Positions 1-6,922 of a DNA stretch of 11,295 nucleotides are shown one piece after another (within the stretch, counting starts at the first letter, position 1; each line of letters starts with the position of its first letter). The notes under the pieces are model-generated. The model did not search any database and was not told the origin of the DNA. It saw only the letters and a program-made list of their open reading frames with translations. The position numbers and the translations under genes are program-made. The DNA comes from Bacteroidales bacterium (GTDB lineage: Bacteria; Bacteroidota; Bacteroidia; Bacteroidales; Bacteroidaceae), in contig SFEK01000061.1 in the NCBI GenBank assembly GCA_004557285.1, positions 1 to 11,295 on the forward strand, given 5' to 3'.

Positions 1-125
1 GTTGTGGCACTCTCAAAATCAATCGTTAAAGTCTGGTCTTCCGCTAACGCCACATTACCACCCCCAATGCAAAAAATCATGCAGAGCATGAGGAGGAATT
101 TCAAATTAAGTAATTGTTTTCTCAT
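1..125 (-). CDS. Partial secreted protein, N-terminus only
   Basis: This is a minus-strand reading frame that starts with ATG at 125 and stays open to the left edge, giving 41 residues. The protein begins MRKQLLNLKFLLMLCMIF: a basic start, then a hydrophobic stretch to about residue 22, then small residues and a likely signal peptidase site near ALA (residues 26-28) before EDQTLTIDFESAT. It is therefore probably exported. The visible mature part is too short to assign a family, and the rest lies outside the window. No Shine-Dalgarno sequence is visible and the region before the ATG is AT-rich, as is common in Bacteroidetes. A good promoter match lies far upstream (332-362, minus strand), which implies a leader of about 200 nt. 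The function is unknown. Confidence 0.7.
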   Translation of the reverse strand, partial: MRKQLLNLKFLLMLCMIFCIGGGNVALAEDQTLTIDFESAT

Positions 126-325
126 AATTAATGTTGTTTGAATAATTGTATGTACTATTTATCATGCTAAGCAAAAATCTGGTCGTCATGTGTTACGCTA
201 CACGATGCGGCCGATAATAACAGCAGGCAATGCCACAAGGGCATGCAATGAGCATCACGGGCGATGGCCGCCCGGCAAATATCCTGATTGATGACGCCTG
301 AGTTAATTACGAGGCAGAGATTAAT
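126..325 (-). promoter_or_regulatory. Candidate long structured 5' leader of the left-edge gene
   Basis: If transcription starts just downstream of the -7 box at 332-339, the mRNA of the minus-strand gene has about 200 nt before its ATG. The stretch holds two hairpins: CGGGCG/CGCCCG (258-263 with 269-274, 5-nt loop) and ATGCC/GGCAT (230-234 with 240-244, 5-nt loop). Neither is followed by a T-run, so they do not look like terminators. Two short overlapping minus-strand ORFs begin here, at 255 (20 codons, ending at 193) and at 244 (25 codons, ending at 167). The leader matches no riboswitch class I can recognise. Its role in regulation is inferred only from its length and folding. Confidence 0.35.
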
Positions 326-331
326 CACATG

Positions 332-362
332 CAAAGTTACTATTTTATTCTAAATTTGCAAA
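332..362 (-). promoter_or_regulatory. Bacteroidetes-type promoter for the left-edge gene
   Basis: Read on the minus strand, the -33 box TTTG (362-359) is followed after 19 bp by TAACTTTG (339-332), a full match to the -7 consensus TAnnTTTG. It points left, toward the gene starting at 125, and sits next to a plus-strand promoter at 369-400, so the two are divergent. No other full -7 match in this direction was found nearer to the gene. Confidence 0.55.
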
Positions 363-368
363 CTATGG

Positions 369-400
369 ATTGCAAAATATCGTTTTTTTTAGTATTTTTG
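369..400 (+). promoter_or_regulatory. Bacteroidetes-type promoter for the ATP-grasp/GH43 pair
   Basis: The -7 box TATTTTTG at 393-400 matches TAnnTTTG fully. An ATTG at 369-372 stands at the -33 position with a 20-bp spacer and has one mismatch to TTTG. Transcription would start near 407, leaving about 25 nt before the GTG at 433. A second -7-like box, TAAATTTG at 351-358, has no good -33 partner. Confidence 0.55.
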
Positions 401-432
401 CACCACAATTAGGAAAATAAAGACATAAATCA

Positions 433-1512
433 GTGAAATTACACGTTTTTAATCCCGAACACGACATGGCGCTGGCCTATCATCAACCCTACATCACGCT
501 GCCCCATGCCATTCAGGAATTCAAGAACAACCTGTCCTTCATTCCTGCGCTGTGGGCATCATCGGGTGATGGTGTACTGGTGGAGGATGTTGCCTATGCC
601 GTCAAGGCCCTGCATCGGCTTGGCTGCCCTCATGCCGATGTGCTGTTTGTCACGAGTGAAGCCCTCAGGTCGATGCTGTTCAGCGGTGTGTCGGCATGGG
701 GTATGGACAAGTCACTTTGTACCATGCTCACCGATGCCGGTCTCGATGCACGACTGTTGCCCACAGACGGGCAATTGGAGCAATTGCGCCGGTTGTCGGG
801 GCGTGCCACCTCCATGCAGCTGCTGCGCAAACTGCGTCAGGGCGTGGAACAGGCTACCGTGGGCGAGAGCCATGTCGTCACCGACATGCCATCGGTCAAG
901 ACATTGGGTGCGCTGTACGGCAACATGGTGGTGAAAGCCCCCTGGAGCAGCAGCGGTCGCGGCATACGCTATATATCAGCACCTGTCTGCCCCTCTGTCA
1001 TGGGATGGATAGCCAATGTCATCAGAAACCAGGGATATGTCATGGTGGAGCCCTATTATAAAAAGGTAAGGGATTTTGCCATGGAGTTTAATGTGGGCAA
1101 CGACGGGCAAGTGGCCTATCAAGGACTGTCGCTCTTCACCACGGCAAAAGGAGCATACCATGGCAACCTGCTCGCCACGGAGCACGACAAGGAGGAAATC
1201 ATCAACCGATATATCTCCTCTCCCCTGCTCCATCATGTCAAGCAAGGGATTATGTGCATGATGGGCGAGATGCTTCAAGGACTATACCATGGGCCTTTTG
1301 GCGTGGATATGATGGTCGTGCAGGGCAACGACAGTCATAGCTATCTGCTGCATCCCTGTGTAGAAATCAACCTGCGACGCACCATGGGGCATGTGGCGTT
1401 GTCGCTTCCCGCTTCTGAACTGCTTCCTAAGCGCATCATGTATATTGACCACGACGTGAATTACCTGCTCAAGACAGCCAATGTGGAAAACTGCTTTGTC
1501 AAGACTTTATAA
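433..1512 (+). CDS. Uncharacterised ATP-grasp-like protein
   Basis: This is a 359-residue cytoplasmic protein with no signal peptide or membrane segment. It starts at GTG because the opening MKLHVFNPEHDMALA is a conserved-looking N-terminus typical of a Bacteroidetes hypothetical family. The second half shows features of the ATP-grasp fold: VVKAPWSSSGRGI (166-178) resembles the nucleotide-binding lysine and small-residue loop, MVEPYY (204-209) resembles the hinge strand, FGVD (289-292) follows, and EINLR (311-315) resembles the metal-binding Glu-x-Asn-x-Arg motif. ATP-grasp enzymes usually join a carboxylate to an amine or thiol through an acyl phosphate. The substrate here cannot be told from sequence. 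GH43 follows after 42 bp with no promoter between, so the two are probably co-transcribed, although the functional link is unclear. The fold call is by motif only. Confidence 0.65.
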   Translation: MKLHVFNPEHDMALAYHQPYITLPHAIQEFKNNLSFIPALWASSGDGVLVEDVAYAVKALHRLGCPHADVLFVTSEALRSMLFSGVSAWGMDKSLCTMLTDAGLDARLLPTDGQLEQLRRLSGRATSMQLLRKLRQGVEQATVGESHVVTDMPSVKTLGALYGNMVVKAPWSSSGRGIRYISAPVCPSVMGWIANVIRNQGYVMVEPYYKKVRDFAMEFNVGNDGQVAYQGLSLFTTAKGAYHGNLLATEHDKEEIINRYISSPLLHHVKQGIMCMMGEMLQGLYHGPFGVDMMVVQGNDSHSYLLHPCVEINLRRTMGHVALSLPASELLPKRIMYIDHDVNYLLKTANVENCFVKTL

Positions 1513-1554
1513 ACATTACATCACTACTAAATCAATCATCAATAACATTAAATC

Positions 1555-3198
1555 ATGAAAAGAAAGATTCTTTATCTGCTATTGGCTTTGCCCCTTGCGG
1601 CAAACGCACAATATCGCTCTGAAGTGTGGTGTCCCGACAATGGCGACGGCACTTACACCAACCCCGTAATCAACGCCGACTACAGCGACCCCGACGTGTG
1701 TGTGGTGGGCGACGACTATTACATGACAGCCAGTTCGTTCAACTGTATTCCTGGCTTGCCCATCCTTCATTCCAAGGATTTGGTCAACTGGCAGATTGTA
1801 GGGCATGCGCTCAACCGTCTCACCCCAGCCGAGGAGTTTGACAAGCCCTCGCATGGCAACGGCGTGTGGGCACCCAGCATCCGTTATCATGATGGCATGT
1901 TCTACATCTATTGGGGCGACCCCGACCAGGGCGTGTTCCGTGTCACCGCCACCAATCCCGCCGGGCCTTGGAGCGAGCCGTTGTGTGTCATTCCCGGCAA
2001 GGGCATGATTGACACCACACCCCTGTGGGATGACGACGGCCGTTGCTATCTTGTCAACGGATGGGCCAACAGCCGCTCACGCTTTGCTTCGGTACTTACG
2101 GTTAGAGAACTTGACAGCGAGGGCAGGCGTCCCATCAGCGACCCTGTCATCGTGTTCGACGGCAACGGCACCGAAAACCGTACCTGCGAAGGTCCCAAGT
2201 TCTACAAGCGCGACGGCTGGTACTGGATTATGTGTCCTGCCGGTGGAGTGCCCACAGGTTTCCAACTGGCCATGCGTGCCAAGAGTCCTTACGGACCTTA
2301 CGAGAGCAAGGTGGTGCTGGCACAGGGAACAACCGCTGTCAATGGTCCGCACCAGGGCGGCTGGGTACACACCTCACAGGGCGAAGACTGGTTCTTGCAT
2401 TTCCAAGACAAGGAATGTTATGGCCGCGTGGTGCACCTGCAGCCTGTCACATGGAAAGACAACTGGCCCGTGATGGGCAAGGTGCCGGCCAAGGGATATT
2501 GCGGTGAGCCGGTTATTACCTGGCGCAAGCCCAAGACGGGCGGCAACGTGCAGGTGGTCAACCCCGTGGAGAGCGACGAGTTCAACGAACCGCGACTTGG
2601 TCTGCAATGGCAATGGCACGCCAACTACGACCAGAAGTTTGGCATGCCCACCGCATTTGGCACCTACCGCATCTATACGCACAAGGTGAGCGAACAGTAT
2701 GCCAATCTTTGGGAAGTGCCCAACCTGCTGCTACAGAAGACTCCCGCCGACAACTTCACCGCCACCACCCGTCTGCGTTTCACCTCAAAGGCCGACAACC
2801 AGGTGGGAGGACTGTTGGTGATGGGACTCGACTATTTTGCCCTGACACTCAAACGCGTTGGAGACAAGTTTCTGTTGCAGCTCGTCATCTGTAAGGCGGC
2901 AGACAAAGGCACCCCCGAGCAGGTCACTACCATTGCCACTCTCAACCCCACAGAGGTTGACAAGATTGACTATCAGCCGGGCATCCACGAAGACATTTGG
3001 CTGCGTGTGCGTGTGGCCGACGGCCAATGCCGCTTCTCCTACAGTACCAACGGCAAGAAATACCAGGATGCAGGACAAAGCTACACCATGAAAGAGGGCA
3101 AGTGGATTGGTGCCAAAGTAGGCCTTATGGCCATCGAACCTGCCGGAAAAACCAACCGCGGATGGATTGATGCCGACTGGTTCAGAATTACTAAATAA
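1555..3198 (+). CDS. Secreted glycoside hydrolase family 43 (beta-xylosidase / alpha-L-arabinofuranosidase type)
   Basis: This 547-residue enzyme probably removes xylose or arabinose from plant polysaccharides in the periplasm or at the cell surface. Residues 1-18 (MKRKILYLLLALPLAANA) form a signal peptide, with likely cleavage before Q19. The five-bladed GH43 domain spans about 33-325. By family pattern the general base is D45 in YSDPD, the pKa-modulating Asp is D153 in MIDTTP, and the general acid is E212 in TCEGP; H266 in NGPHQGGW is another conserved position. The C-terminal part (about 335-547) looks like the concanavalin-like beta-sandwich found after many GH43 domains. Length and architecture are intact. 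It resembles the xylosidase/arabinofuranosidase subfamilies, but the substrate cannot be fixed. No lipobox is seen. It lies 42 bp after the ATP-grasp-like gene with no SusC/SusD genes nearby. Confidence 0.92.
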   Translation: MKRKILYLLLALPLAANAQYRSEVWCPDNGDGTYTNPVINADYSDPDVCVVGDDYYMTASSFNCIPGLPILHSKDLVNWQIVGHALNRLTPAEEFDKPSHGNGVWAPSIRYHDGMFYIYWGDPDQGVFRVTATNPAGPWSEPLCVIPGKGMIDTTPLWDDDGRCYLVNGWANSRSRFASVLTVRELDSEGRRPISDPVIVFDGNGTENRTCEGPKFYKRDGWYWIMCPAGGVPTGFQLAMRAKSPYGPYESKVVLAQGTTAVNGPHQGGWVHTSQGEDWFLHFQDKECYGRVVHLQPVTWKDNWPVMGKVPAKGYCGEPVITWRKPKTGGNVQVVNPVESDEFNEPRLGLQWQWHANYDQKFGMPTAFGTYRIYTHKVSEQYANLWEVPNLLLQKTPADNFTATTRLRFTSKADNQVGGLLVMGLDYFALTLKRVGDKFLLQLVICKAADKGTPEQVTTIATLNPTEVDKIDYQPGIHEDIWLRVRVADGQCRFSYSTNGKKYQDAGQSYTMKEGKWIGAKVGLMAIEPAGKTNRGWIDADWFRITK

Positions 3199-3225
3199 TA
3201 TTGAAGGCTTGAAAACAATGTTAGC

Positions 3226-3280
3226 AAAGAGCATATTTTCCTCTTTTTTTTCAACAAAATGAGGGAAATATTTGCTCTTT
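3226..3280. terminator. Large inverted repeat between GH43 and rpoD, possible terminator
   Basis: AAAGAGC (3226-3232) pairs with GCTCTTT (3274-3280). After a 2-nt bulge on the right side, 3233-3243 pairs with 3261-3271 with one T-G wobble. The stem is about 18 bp and the loop (3244-3260) begins with a T-run. It lies 28 bp after the GH43 stop, so it may end that transcript, but no T-run follows the right arm. The right arm covers the -33 box of the rpoD promoter, so it could instead be an operator. Confidence 0.5.
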
Positions 3281-3302
3281 CCTAAGAAATTTGTTATTTT
3301 TG
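3271..3302 (+). promoter_or_regulatory. rpoD promoter
   Basis: The -33 box TTTG (3271-3274) and the -7 box TATTTTTG (3295-3302) both match the Bacteroidetes consensus, with a 20-bp spacer. Transcription would begin near 3309, about 45 nt before the rpoD ATG. The -33 box lies inside the right arm of the inverted repeat at 3226-3280. Confidence 0.65.
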
Positions 3303-3353
3303 CATTTACTTTTTCGGCAACAATACCGAAATCAACCCTAAACCCAATCGACG

Positions 3354-4217
3354 ATGAGACAACTGAAAATCACAAAGTCAATAACAAACCGCGATGGAGA
3401 CTCTCTCGACAAGTATCTTCAGGAGATAGGCCATGAAGAACTCATCAGTGTGGATGAAGAAGTGGAGTTGGCTCAACGCATCCGGAAAGGCGACCGCAAG
3501 GCATTGGAGAAGCTCACCAAAGCCAATCTGCGTTTTGTGGTATCTGTGGCCAAGCAGTATCAGAACCAGGGCCTTAGCCTGCCCGACCTCATCAACGAGG
3601 GCAATGTGGGGCTCATCAAGGCAGCTGAGAAATTCGACGAAACCCGTGGTTTCAAGTTTATCTCTTATGCTGTTTGGTGGATCCGCCAGAGCATTCTTCA
3701 GGCCATCGCTGAACAGAGCCGCATTGTGCGTCTGCCCCTCAACCAGGTAGGTTCGGTGAACAAAATCAACCGCATGCTCAACAAATTTGAGCAGGAGCAT
3801 GAGCGCCGCCCGAGCATCGACGAGATAGCCGACAAAATTGACATTCCGCAGGACAAGATAGAAGAAGCCATGAAGGTCAACGGCAAGCATGTGTCGATGG
3901 ACGCCCCCTTTGCCGACGGCGAGGACAACAGTCTGCTCGATGTGCTGCCCAACCTCGATTCACCAATGGCCGACAAGACCTTGGTCATCGAGTCGCTACG
4001 TGAGGAAATCAACCGTGCCCTGCTTACCCTCAACGACCGGGAGCGCAACATCATCCAGGCATTCTTCGGCATCAACCAGCCTGAGATGACGCTTGAAGAG
4101 ATTGGTGCGAAATATGGACTGACACGCGAACGTGTGCGCCAGATCAAGGAGAAGGCCATACGCCGCCTGCGCCATAGCACCAAGAACAAATTGCTCAAAT
4201 CCTATCTCGGCCAATGA
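3354..4217 (+). CDS. rpoD: Primary RNA polymerase sigma factor (sigma-70, RpoD)
   Basis: This is the 287-residue housekeeping sigma factor that directs RNA polymerase to vegetative promoters. Region 1.2 lies near residues 16-50 (SLDKYLQEIG). Region 2 spans about 56-125, including the core-binding and -10 reading helices (DLINEGNVGLIKA and FDETRGFKFISYAVWWIRQ). Region 3 spans about 130-190. Region 4 spans about 210-280, with the helix-turn-helix TLEEIGAKYGLTRERVRQIK at 246-265. Region 1.1 is missing, as is usual for the Bacteroidetes primary sigma factor; this group reads TTTG/TAnnTTTG promoters rather than TTGACA/TATAAT. Its own promoter has that form. The gene ends in tandem TGA codons, and the next gene begins 50 bp later without an obvious promoter, so read-through transcription is likely. 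Confidence 0.95.
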   Translation: MRQLKITKSITNRDGDSLDKYLQEIGHEELISVDEEVELAQRIRKGDRKALEKLTKANLRFVVSVAKQYQNQGLSLPDLINEGNVGLIKAAEKFDETRGFKFISYAVWWIRQSILQAIAEQSRIVRLPLNQVGSVNKINRMLNKFEQEHERRPSIDEIADKIDIPQDKIEEAMKVNGKHVSMDAPFADGEDNSLLDVLPNLDSPMADKTLVIESLREEINRALLTLNDRERNIIQAFFGINQPEMTLEEIGAKYGLTRERVRQIKEKAIRRLRHSTKNKLLKSYLGQ

Positions 4218-4267
4218 TGACCGCCATCAACAATCATAAATAAAACAAGGTTTAATCCCATCAAAAC

Positions 4268-4684
4268 ATGAAATTGAAGACATGCCTAATGGTGTGCGCC
4301 GCTCTCTTTGCTATGATGATGCCGGCAGATACCATGGCCAAAAACAAGTGTGTGCCGAAGATCTACGCTTTCGGCTTTGCAGCATCTTTCAACGACTCAA
4401 CTGTTTATTTCACTGAAATACATGAGGTTGACAGTGTCTGGATCAATGAGAAGAACAAGTTTCTACTCAATCGCAACGACTACTCCAACCAGCTGAAGGG
4501 CTATCTTGATGCCAAGGGGCTTACCCATCGCACCTGCATCATCAGTTATGAACTCAAACGCAAGGACCTGGAGAAACGCTATGAGAAAATGAAGGCCAAG
4601 TATCTGAAAAAGGGCAACTACAGTATAGAATACATCGAGCCTAAGGATTTCAGGTTTGAGGCTGTAGAATACACCGAAGAATAA
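4268..4684 (+). CDS. Small secreted protein of unknown function
   Basis: This 138-residue protein has a signal peptide (MKLKTCLMVCAALFAMMMPADTMA, cleavage probably near residue 24). The mature part starts KNKCVPKIYAFGFAASFNDS and continues with TVYFTEIHEVDSVWI. The C-terminal half is lysine- and glutamate-rich (about 97-118) and probably helical. I recall similar small exported proteins from other Bacteroidetes but know no function. No lipobox or catalytic motif is visible. The gene lies 50 bp after rpoD and 20 bp before the DUF4861-like gene, so it is probably co-transcribed with the latter and perhaps with rpoD. It reads as more AT-rich than its neighbours. Confidence 0.75.
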   Translation: MKLKTCLMVCAALFAMMMPADTMAKNKCVPKIYAFGFAASFNDSTVYFTEIHEVDSVWINEKNKFLLNRNDYSNQLKGYLDAKGLTHRTCIISYELKRKDLEKRYEKMKAKYLKKGNYSIEYIEPKDFRFEAVEYTEE

Positions 4685-4704
4685 CAACTTCAATAAATAT
4701 TTTT

Positions 4705-5928
4705 ATGAACAAGACCCTGTTTGCAGGCATGTGGCTTCTGGCTTCAATGCCTGCTTTTTCGCCGACGACCTTACAGGTAAAAGTGTCCAACAACAGCAAA
4801 ACACCCCGTAGCCAAGTGCCTGTGGTGGTGCAACTGGCCTCTACTGGAGTTGAGGTGAAGTCGGCTTTGGTCACACTTGGCGGCGAGGAAATTCCCTGCC
4901 AGATTGACGACCTCGACCAAGACGGTCGTGCCGATGAACTGTGTTTCATCGCCGATATAGGGAAAAAAGCCACCCTCTCCTATCAAGTGACGCTCTATGA
5001 CAATGGCCATCCCCGCAGCTACACGCCACAGGTGTATGCCGAAATGATGCTCGTCAACCGTAAAATTAAGGAAACCAACAAGCAAGACCTGTATATATCT
5101 CATCTTGAAGTGGATAAAGGTGTCAACCCTTATTGGTCGCTCCATCATCATGGGGCAGCATTTGAAAACGACATGGTGGCCTACCGCATTTATTTTGACC
5201 ACCGTCAGACCGTAGATATCTATGGCAAATACCGCAAGGGACTGGAACTGAAGGACACCCAGTTCTATCCCGACCAGCAACAGAAGCAGGCAGGCTATGG
5301 CGACGATGTGTTATGGGTAGGTTCCACGCTCGGCTTGGGCACTCTGCGCGGATGGGACGGAAAACAGCCCGTGATGCTTCAGGATGTGGAAAAGCGCAGT
5401 CAGCGTATTGTGGCACGAGGCCCACTGCGCACCATTGTCGAGGTAAAAGATATGGGATATGTTCCTGCTCCCGGGCTTCAGCCTGTGGATATGACTACCC
5501 GCTACACGCTCTATGCCGGCCAAAGAGCCTGCGATGTGGATGTAACGTTCAGTCGTCCGTTGGACAACACCTATACCTTCTGCACCGGCTTCATCAACGT
5601 GAAGCAATCCACCGAATTTTCTGACCATAAAGGGTTGCGTGGATGCTGGGGCACCGACTGGCCCGTGTCTGCCAAGGACAGTGTAGGGCACAAGCGTGAG
5701 ACGGTGGGTCTGGGCATCTATATACCCGAAAAATTTGTGGTGAGCGAAGAGCCTGCCAATAAAGACAACTATGCCTTCACCGTAAGACCTGTTGATGGTC
5801 GCCTGCACTACAAAATCACTTTCTGTAGCGACAACGAGACCTTCGGCTACCACACCGACAAGGCATGGTATGCTTTTCTTGAATCATGGAAGAAAGAAAT
5901 CATTCAATCGATAACCGTCAGTCAATAA
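4705..5928 (+). CDS. Secreted DUF4861-like protein
   Basis: This is a 407-residue exported protein. Residues 1-18 or so (MNKTLFAGMWLLASMPAF) form a signal peptide. The mature part begins with a short beta-rich segment (LQVKVSNNSKTPRSQVPVVV), then conserved-looking stretches such as GEEIPCQIDDLDQDGRADEL (75-94), a central NPYWSLHHHGAAFENDMVAY region and a C-terminal beta-sandwich-like half. This arrangement fits the DUF4861 family, which in Bacteroidetes is often found near pectin and rhamnogalacturonan degradation genes. Its activity is not something I can assign; a sugar-binding or glycan-processing role is an inference from that association. It follows the small secreted protein by 20 bp with no promoter between. 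Its stop codon sits in the loop of the hairpin at 5907-5941. The family call rests on recognition, not a search. Confidence 0.65.
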   Translation: MNKTLFAGMWLLASMPAFSPTTLQVKVSNNSKTPRSQVPVVVQLASTGVEVKSALVTLGGEEIPCQIDDLDQDGRADELCFIADIGKKATLSYQVTLYDNGHPRSYTPQVYAEMMLVNRKIKETNKQDLYISHLEVDKGVNPYWSLHHHGAAFENDMVAYRIYFDHRQTVDIYGKYRKGLELKDTQFYPDQQQKQAGYGDDVLWVGSTLGLGTLRGWDGKQPVMLQDVEKRSQRIVARGPLRTIVEVKDMGYVPAPGLQPVDMTTRYTLYAGQRACDVDVTFSRPLDNTYTFCTGFINVKQSTEFSDHKGLRGCWGTDWPVSAKDSVGHKRETVGLGIYIPEKFVVSEEPANKDNYAFTVRPVDGRLHYKITFCSDNETFGYHTDKAWYAFLESWKKEIIQSITVSQ

Positions 5929-5941
5929 GACGGTTATCGAT
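5907..5941. terminator. Hairpin terminator between convergent genes
   Basis: A perfect 13-bp stem pairs ATCGATAACCGTC (5907-5919) with GACGGTTATCGAT (5929-5941) around a 9-nt loop that contains the TAA stop of the DUF4861-like gene (5926-5928). The sequence after it is T-rich on the plus strand (5943-5961) and moderately so on the minus strand. It lies between convergent genes, so it probably ends transcription from both sides. Confidence 0.7.
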
Positions 5942-5959
5942 ATTCTTGTAAGTATTTAT

Positions 5960-6892
5960 TTACCATGCCTCACGGTATTTCCCCTCGTCTTTGTCCTTGA
6001 GCATACTCAAATAAGAGGAATACCTGCTTTCAGCGATATAATGTTTCTCGAGCGCCTGCCTCACGGCACAACCGGGCTCGTGAGTGTGTGTGCAGTTGCT
6101 GAAACGGCAGTCTTTCGAGAATTGAAAAATTTCCTTGAAATAACTGCATATCTCCTCGGGCTCCATATCAAAAGAGCCAAATCCCTTGATGCCCGGTGTG
6201 TCGATCACCCAACCGCCGTTGGGCAGCGGAAGCATCTCGCTGAATGTGGTGGTGTGCATTCCCGTGTTGTGTGCATCGCTGATTTCTGCCGTACGCAGAT
6301 TCACACCCGGCAGCAACAGATTAAGCAAAGTGCTTTTGCCCACTCCGCTGTTTCCGCTGAACAGAGTTGTCTTGCCTTCAAGCAAGGGCAGCAACATACC
6401 GGCATGGGCAGGGTCGAGTGCCGACAGCTGCACACATTTGTAACCTATTTGACTATATAGATCGGTCATCATCTGCTGGAGCCTCCGTTCATCCTCATCA
6501 AGCAGGTCGGTTTTGTTGAACACCAACAATACCGGTATGCTGTAGGCCTCGGCCGAAGCCAAGAAACGGTCGATGAAAGTGGTGCTCGTCTGGGGATGGT
6601 TGACAGTCACCACAAGACAAGCCTGGTCAACGTTTGCTGCCAGGATATGGCTCTGTTTCGACAGGTTAGCCGCCTTTCTTATCACATAGTTTTTCCTCTC
6701 GCGGATATTGGTGATAAATGCCGTGCCTTCCTGGGTAGGCACGATATCCACCAAGTCGCCCACCGCCACGGGATTGGTGCTGCGGATTCCCTTCAGACGA
6801 AAATTGCCTTTGATTTTGCAGTCAATGCTTTTTCCCTCGTCAGTAAGCACCACATACCAGCTTCCCGTGTTCTTCACCACAACGCCGTGCAT
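5960..6892 (-). CDS. rsgA: Ribosome small subunit-dependent GTPase A (RsgA/YjeQ)
   Basis: RsgA is a circularly permuted GTPase that helps mature the 30S subunit and checks the decoding site late in assembly. The protein is 310 residues from the chosen start (MHGVVVKNTGSWY). An OB-fold domain occupies about 1-70. The GTPase motifs come in the permuted order: G4 NKTD (126-129), then the P-loop GNSGVGKS (180-187), then G3 DTPG (231-234). The zinc-binding pattern uses C262, C267, H269 and C275 in CRFSNCTHTHEPGC. The frame opens 30 nt further upstream at a TTG, but the conserved N-terminus begins at the ATG at 6892; another ATG lies one codon before it. The gene starts 30 nt after the frr stop, with no promoter between, so it is probably co-transcribed with frr. 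Confidence 0.93.
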   Translation of the reverse strand: MHGVVVKNTGSWYVVLTDEGKSIDCKIKGNFRLKGIRSTNPVAVGDLVDIVPTQEGTAFITNIRERKNYVIRKAANLSKQSHILAANVDQACLVVTVNHPQTSTTFIDRFLASAEAYSIPVLLVFNKTDLLDEDERRLQQMMTDLYSQIGYKCVQLSALDPAHAGMLLPLLEGKTTLFSGNSGVGKSTLLNLLLPGVNLRTAEISDAHNTGMHTTTFSEMLPLPNGGWVIDTPGIKGFGSFDMEPEEICSYFKEIFQFSKDCRFSNCTHTHEPGCAVRQALEKHYIAESRYSSYLSMLKDKDEGKYREAW

Positions 6893-6922
6893 CATGATAT
6901 AATCGTAATTACAAATGAGCAA

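Noticed and set aside
6893..6922. A ten-residue N-terminal extension of RsgA from a TTG
   Set aside because: The TTG abuts the frr stop, and the family N-terminus starts at the ATG at 6892.
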